Source of the DNA: Deinococcus carri
Lineage (GTDB): Bacteria > Deinococcota > Deinococci > Deinococcales > Deinococcaceae
NCBI RefSeq assembly: GCF_039545055.1
Contig: NZ_BAABRP010000030.1
Span: forward strand, 1 to 18,974
Reading direction: 5' to 3'
Length of the DNA: 18,974 bases
Part shown: in pieces, positions 11,578 through 18,974 of the stretch
How the letters are laid out: the number at the start of each line of letters is the position of its first letter
How positions within the stretch are numbered: the first letter of the stretch is position 1
Position numbers and translations under genes: made by a program
The notes under the pieces: model-generated
What the model was told of the DNA's origin: nothing
Databases searched by the model: none
What the model saw: the letters and a program-made list of their open reading frames with translations, nothing else

Positions 11578-11988
11578 ATGCACTTCACTTCCCGTCTGGA
11601 CGGCATCGCGCCCGCACAGCTCGGCGGCTTTTTCGAGGGCTGGCCGAATCCCCCTGCCCCCGCAACACTGCACCGCCTCCTTTCCCGGTCCTACCGCATC
11701 TCGCTGGCCGTGGAGGAGGATGGGCAGGTGGTCGGCTTTGCCCAGGCCATCAGCGACGGCGTGCTGTCCGCCTTTATCCCCCTGCTGGAAGTCCACGCCT
11801 CCCGCCGGGGCTAGGGCCTCGGCACGGCGCTGATGCGGCACCTGCTCGCGCAACTGGACCACCTGTACGCCGTGGACCTGAGCTGCGAGAGCAACCTGGT
11901 GCCGTTTTACGAGCGGCCGGGGTTTCAGCCGGGAAGCGGGATGTTCCGGCGCAACTTCGCGCGGCAAGGCGGCCTGCCCGCCGCATAA
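11578..11988 (+). pseudogene. GNAT-family acetyltransferase interrupted by an in-frame amber codon
   Basis: Reading from ATG 11578, the frame gives the first half of a GNAT domain (ISLAVEEDGQVVGFAQAISDG, then IPLLEVHASRRG) and meets TAG at 11812-11814. The same frame continues without break as GLGTALMRHLLAQLDHLYAVDLSCESNLVPFYERPGF to TAA at 11986-11988. Together this is a normal ~136-residue GNAT protein. The stop sits in the R-R-G-x-G-L-G loop that binds the acetyl-CoA pyrophosphate, at the x position, where the family often has Gln (CAG) and a single base change would give TAG. The rest shows no other defect, so the break is recent, a sequencing error, or tolerated readthrough. Substrate unknown. 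It is divergent from the oxidoreductase gene. Confidence 0.8.
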
Positions 11989-12039
11989 CCCTTCCCGCCT
12001 GTGGCCGCCTTCCTCATCTGCCGGGATGGTGTGCGGCTC

Positions 12040-12045
12040 TACACT
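12040..12045 (+). promoter_or_regulatory. -10 box TACACT of the amidase gene
   Basis: TACACT is 8 bases before the GTG at 12054, the same leaderless layout as the neighbours. Confidence 0.45.
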
Positions 12046-12053
12046 CGGGGGCA

Positions 12054-13139
<1,086 letters not shown>

Positions 13140-13151
13140 GCCTGGCTCCCG

Positions 13152-13613
13152 TCAGGGCAGGGTGACGGTCAGGGCGGACGTGACCACGTTCAACACCTTG
13201 ACCTCGCCCACGGGACGGCCCTGGGAGGTCAGGCGGACTTTCGGCCTGGCCCAGGCCTGCAAGGTGTGCGTTCCCGCGGGCAGGTCCACCACCATCGCGG
13301 AGGAAACGCGCTCGCCCACCCGCCACAGCCGGGGAGGCAGGGCCAGCGCCACGCAAGGCTGGCCGACGCTGGAACCGGCAACGCCGCTCGACACGGGCAG
13401 CACCGTGAACCCGACCGAAAAGGGCCGGGGGCAGTCATCTTCGAGCAGCAGGTCGTGGGGACCGGCATTCAGCACCGTGACCGTCAGCAGGCGGCCCCGC
13501 AGGGACGCTTCCGCCGCCAGCCGGGTGGTGACGGCGGTGGTGGTCGGCGCGCAGGCCGCCAGCAGGCCCGGCCCCAGGACAGCCGCGAGCAGAACGCCAG
13601 CACTTCGCCTCAT
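13152..13613 (-). CDS. Predicted lipoprotein, function unknown (153 aa)
   Basis: The ATG at 13613 begins a lipoprotein signal peptide with lipobox L18-A19-A20-C21. The mature part (~130 residues) has beta-strand-like alternation (RLLTVTVLNAGPHDLLLED...AMVVDLPAGTHTLQAWARPKVRLTS) resembling an Ig-like or intracellular proteinase inhibitor-type sandwich, with two Cys that could pair. No specific family recognised. GGAGGG lies immediately before the ATG, too close for normal use, and CATGCT at 6 bases is one change from the usual TANNNT box, so the start is likely but not certain. It converges with the amidase gene, 12 bases apart, and is divergent from the next lipoprotein gene. Confidence 0.68.
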   Translation of the reverse strand: MRRSAGVLLAAVLGPGLLAACAPTTTAVTTRLAAEASLRGRLLTVTVLNAGPHDLLLEDDCPRPFSVGFTVLPVSSGVAGSSVGQPCVALALPPRLWRVGERVSSAMVVDLPAGTHTLQAWARPKVRLTSQGRPVGEVKVLNVVTSALTVTLP

Positions 13614-13724
13614 CCCTCCAGCATGACAGGCGGCCCCGCCCTCCGACACTGGATTTGGATTCTCCTCACGTTCCCTCAAGGCCCCATCACCCTGGGGTCA
13701 GGTTCATGGCCGAAAGTGAGCGGT

Positions 13725-14288
<564 letters not shown>

Positions 14289-14315
14289 CCCTTCTCTCTC
14301 AATCTCTAGAAAGGA

Positions 14316-14350
14316 GGCCGCCCCCAATCAGGAGGCGGCCCTTCTTCTTG
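14316..14350 (+). terminator. Intrinsic terminator after the lipoprotein gene
   Basis: GGCCGCC (14316-14322) pairs with GGCGGCC (14334-14340) over an 11-base loop and is followed by the T-rich tail CTTCTTCTTG. It ends the + strand lipoprotein transcript just before the convergent ABC ATPase gene. Confidence 0.65.
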
Positions 14351-14358
14351 CCCTGCGC

Positions 14359-15960
<1,602 letters not shown>

Positions 15961-15967
15961 GCTGCCC

Positions 15968-15973
15968 AGTCTA
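15968..15973 (-). promoter_or_regulatory. -10 box TAGACT of the double ABC ATPase gene
   Basis: TAGACT on the minus strand is 7 bases before the ATG at 15960, excluding the longer frame that starts at 16008. Confidence 0.5.
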
Positions 15974-16035
15974 GCGCCGCCGCAACCGCTGCCCCTCTTT
16001 CCCCACAAACGAGATATGCGTCACGATAGAGGGAC

Positions 16036-16824
16036 ATGGAAACTTTCTGGCTGGCGGTCACGCAACTTGGGCGTGATGAGGTCTTTATCGTGGTGCTCGC
16101 GCTGTACACCTGGCTGGTGAGGCCGCGAGGGGGCCAGAATCTGGGTGTGGCGTTCGCCCTCTCGTACCTGGTCAACAGCGCGCTGAAGTACGGCTTCAGT
16201 CTCCCCCGCCCCTTCACCGAAAACCCGGAGGTCGCCAGCGCGGCAGCCCGTGCCACAGCAGGCGGTCCCGGCCTGCCCAGCGGGCACGCGCAGATGGCTG
16301 CGACCCTGTGGGGCGGAATGGCCGCACAGGTCGGGCGGGCCGGGATGTGGGGGGTCGCGCTGGTGCTGATTGCCCTGATTGCCGTCTCGCGGCTGGCGCT
16401 GCACGTCCACTATCCCAGCGACGTGATGGTGGGGCTGCTGCTAGGGGCCGCCTTTGCCTGGATGGCAGTTCAGGGGCACTTTTCGCAGGAGGGGGCGCTG
16501 CGGTGGGTAGTGCCGCTGATCCTGCTGGCCGTGGCCGCCTTCCTCCCAGCGGGCACGCCGCGCGAGTACGGTACTGGGCTGGGCCTGCTGGCGGGCTTCT
16601 GGTTCTCGCGGCCCGACTTCGCGCCCCCACGGGACGTCGCGGGGCGGATCATCGTGGGGCTGCTGGGGCTGCTGATTGTGTTTGCCGTGTACTTCGGGCT
16701 GGGGGCGTTGCCGCAGGCGGTCAAGGACATCGGGCTGGTGCGGGCGCTGCGGTATGCCGTACTGGTGGTGGTGGCGGTGGAGGGCGTACCGCTGCTGCTG
16801 CGGCGCTGGATGCATCGGGGGTGA
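16036..16824 (+). CDS. PAP2-family membrane phosphatase
   Basis: The three-part phosphatase signature is complete: K51-x6-R58-P59, PSGH (81-84) and SR-x5-H-x3-D with R119, H125 and D129. H125 is the likely nucleophile and H84 the acid/base. The 262-residue protein has about seven to eight hydrophobic helices, with the active site facing the outside in relatives. Members remove phosphate from phosphatidate, phosphatidylglycerol phosphate or undecaprenyl pyrophosphate; which one cannot be read here. The part after residue 150 has extra helices. The ATG at 16036 is preceded by GAGGGA close by; no clean leaderless box is visible. It is divergent from the ABC ATPase gene, 75 bases apart, and converges with pgi across a strong hairpin. 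Confidence 0.88.
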   Translation: METFWLAVTQLGRDEVFIVVLALYTWLVRPRGGQNLGVAFALSYLVNSALKYGFSLPRPFTENPEVASAAARATAGGPGLPSGHAQMAATLWGGMAAQVGRAGMWGVALVLIALIAVSRLALHVHYPSDVMVGLLLGAAFAWMAVQGHFSQEGALRWVVPLILLAVAAFLPAGTPREYGTGLGLLAGFWFSRPDFAPPRDVAGRIIVGLLGLLIVFAVYFGLGALPQAVKDIGLVRALRYAVLVVVAVEGVPLLLRRWMHRG

Positions 16825-16835
16825 GCAAAACAGGA

Positions 16836-16867
16836 CAGGGGAAAGCGGATGCGTTCGCTTTCCCCTG
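16836..16867. terminator. 12-bp perfect hairpin between convergent genes, probable bidirectional terminator
   Basis: CAGGGGAAAGCG (16836-16847) pairs perfectly with CGCTTTCCCCTG (16856-16867) over an 8-base loop, 11 bases after the phosphatase stop and 32 before the pgi stop. No long T tract follows on either strand, so termination is inferred from position and stem strength. The next bases contain GCTGGCCGC twice within about 30 bases. Confidence 0.55.
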
Positions 16868-16899
16868 CTGGCCGCTGACGGCTGGTCGCTGGCCGCCCC

Positions 16900-18573
<1,674 letters not shown>

Positions 18574-18579
18574 GGGCCG

Positions 18580-18585
18580 AGCATA
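18580..18585 (-). promoter_or_regulatory. -10 box TATGCT of pgi
   Basis: TATGCT on the minus strand is 6 bases before the pgi ATG at 18573 and fits the leaderless pattern. Confidence 0.5.
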
Positions 18586-18674
18586 CCAGCGGCCCGGAAG
18601 CGGCCCGGGAGCGGCGGACCAGGCATGAAGGGACGCCAAAGGGCCGCTTGCACCTCGCAACTGTCAGGCGGTCC

Positions 18675-18690
18675 CCTGGCGTTCGCCAGG
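18675..18690. other. Small stable hairpin in the pgi-thiolase divergent region
   Basis: CCTGGC and GCCAGG pair around the 4-base loop GTTC. It sits about 100 bases upstream of both divergent starts, in a 211-base gap that otherwise holds only the tandem GCGGCCCGG repeat at about 18590-18610 and a pyrimidine-rich stretch before the thiolase gene. Confidence 0.35.
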
Positions 18691-18784
18691 CCCAGGGTAT
18701 GGAAAGCTGGTGGCCCTGCGCGCTTGAATAACGGCCGGAACCTCTCCCCTTTTTCTCCCCTCTCGTGAAAGGAAACTGCCTGTC

Positions 18785-18974
18785 ATGCCTACCCCCTCCC
18801 AGCCCCTACAAGACCAGGATGTCGTCATCGTATCCGCCGTGCGTACGCCGGTGGGGGCGATACGTGGTTCGCTGTCCAGCATCCGCCCCGACGACCTGGC
18901 TGCCCTGGTCCTCCGCGAGGCGGTGAGCCGGTCGGGGGTTTCCCCCGACCAGATTGAAGAAGTCATCCTGGGCT
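18785..18974 (+). CDS. Acetyl-CoA acyltransferase (thiolase), N-terminal part
   Basis: The 63 visible residues show the conserved thiolase N-terminus: [12 protein letters not shown] (13-24) with GSLSS, then a helix rich in [10 protein letters not shown] and the [13 protein letters not shown] segment that precedes the first active-site region. The gene runs off the window before the catalytic Cys, so completeness cannot be judged. Thiolases of this type act in fatty acid or acetoacetyl-CoA metabolism. The ATG at 18785 is the only start near the motif; AAAGGA lies about 11 bases upstream, a rather long spacing. Its symbol is left empty because several paralogues are usual in one genome. Confidence 0.88.
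   Translation, partial: MPTPSQPLQDQDVVIVSAVRTPVGAIRGSLSSIRPDDLAALVLREAVSRSGVSPDQIEEVILG

Noticed and set aside
11812..11814. Pyrrolysine or programmed amber readthrough in the GNAT gene
   Set aside because: No PylRS/PylT or readthrough element is visible, and the position fits a simple nonsense change of a common Gln codon. Treated as a pseudogene or error instead.
18590..18615. Tandem GCGGCCCGG repeat upstream of pgi
   Set aside because: Only two imperfect units in very GC-rich DNA; no evidence of function.

Overview
The window is about 19 kb of very GC-rich DNA with short intergenic gaps and many GTG starts. It most likely comes from a Deinococcus species. The main support is a promoter layout that recurs through the window: a TANNNT box followed by only 5-8 bases and then the start codon. 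This is the arrangement expected for the leaderless mRNAs that are common in Deinococcus. The protein set (kynureninase/arylformamidase, leaderless CRP-type regulator, many small lipoproteins) fits but is not diagnostic. I found no tRNA, rRNA, CRISPR array, transposase or phage gene. The window is mostly ordinary chromosome with a few unusual features.

Layout. 1-98: tail of an unrecognised + strand gene. 95-241 (-): the first ~40 codons of mutS with its promoter, cut off abruptly. 353-1572: a lipoprotein gene (-) and a small secreted protein gene (+), divergent. 1632-2440: pterin carbinolamine dehydratase and a hotdog thioesterase, overlapping by 4 bases. 2636-3253 (-): LysE-type exporter. 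3437-5890 (-): kynureninase, arylformamidase and a four-helix membrane protein; kynB and kynU overlap by 4 bases and carry out consecutive steps of tryptophan breakdown. 5980-7744 (+): rRNA m5C methyltransferase and a DUF3592-like membrane protein with no normal start codon. 7683-9190: a CRP-family regulator (-) divergent from a LolD-type ABC ATPase (+). 9213-10244: an HxlR-type regulator (-) and a SnoaL-like protein (+). 10384-11496 (-): Old Yellow Enzyme-type oxidoreductase. 11578-11988 (+): a GNAT acetyltransferase broken by one amber codon. 12054-13139 (+): secreted cell-wall amidase. 13152-14288: two divergent lipoprotein genes. 14359-15960 (-): double-cassette ABC ATPase of the nucleoside/sugar type with no permease beside it. 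16036-16824 (+): PAP2 membrane phosphatase. 16900-18573 (-): glucose-6-phosphate isomerase. 18785-end (+): start of a thiolase.

The most interesting structure is outside the genes. Three copies of a 138-139 bp element lie at 2438-2576 (+), 9697-9835 (-) and 10249-10386 (-). They share inverted ends close to TSATACGGATTCCG, a hairpin near the left end and a purine-rich core. In two copies the first three bases of the element (TGA) are exactly the stop codon of the preceding gene. Two copies in the same orientation bracket the SnoaL-like gene. The element resembles a MITE or small structured repeat; no transposase lies nearby. A second signal is a set of three TCATAGCTCA motifs just upstream of kynB, one of them over its expected -35 region. 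There are no gene-free stretches above 300 bases.
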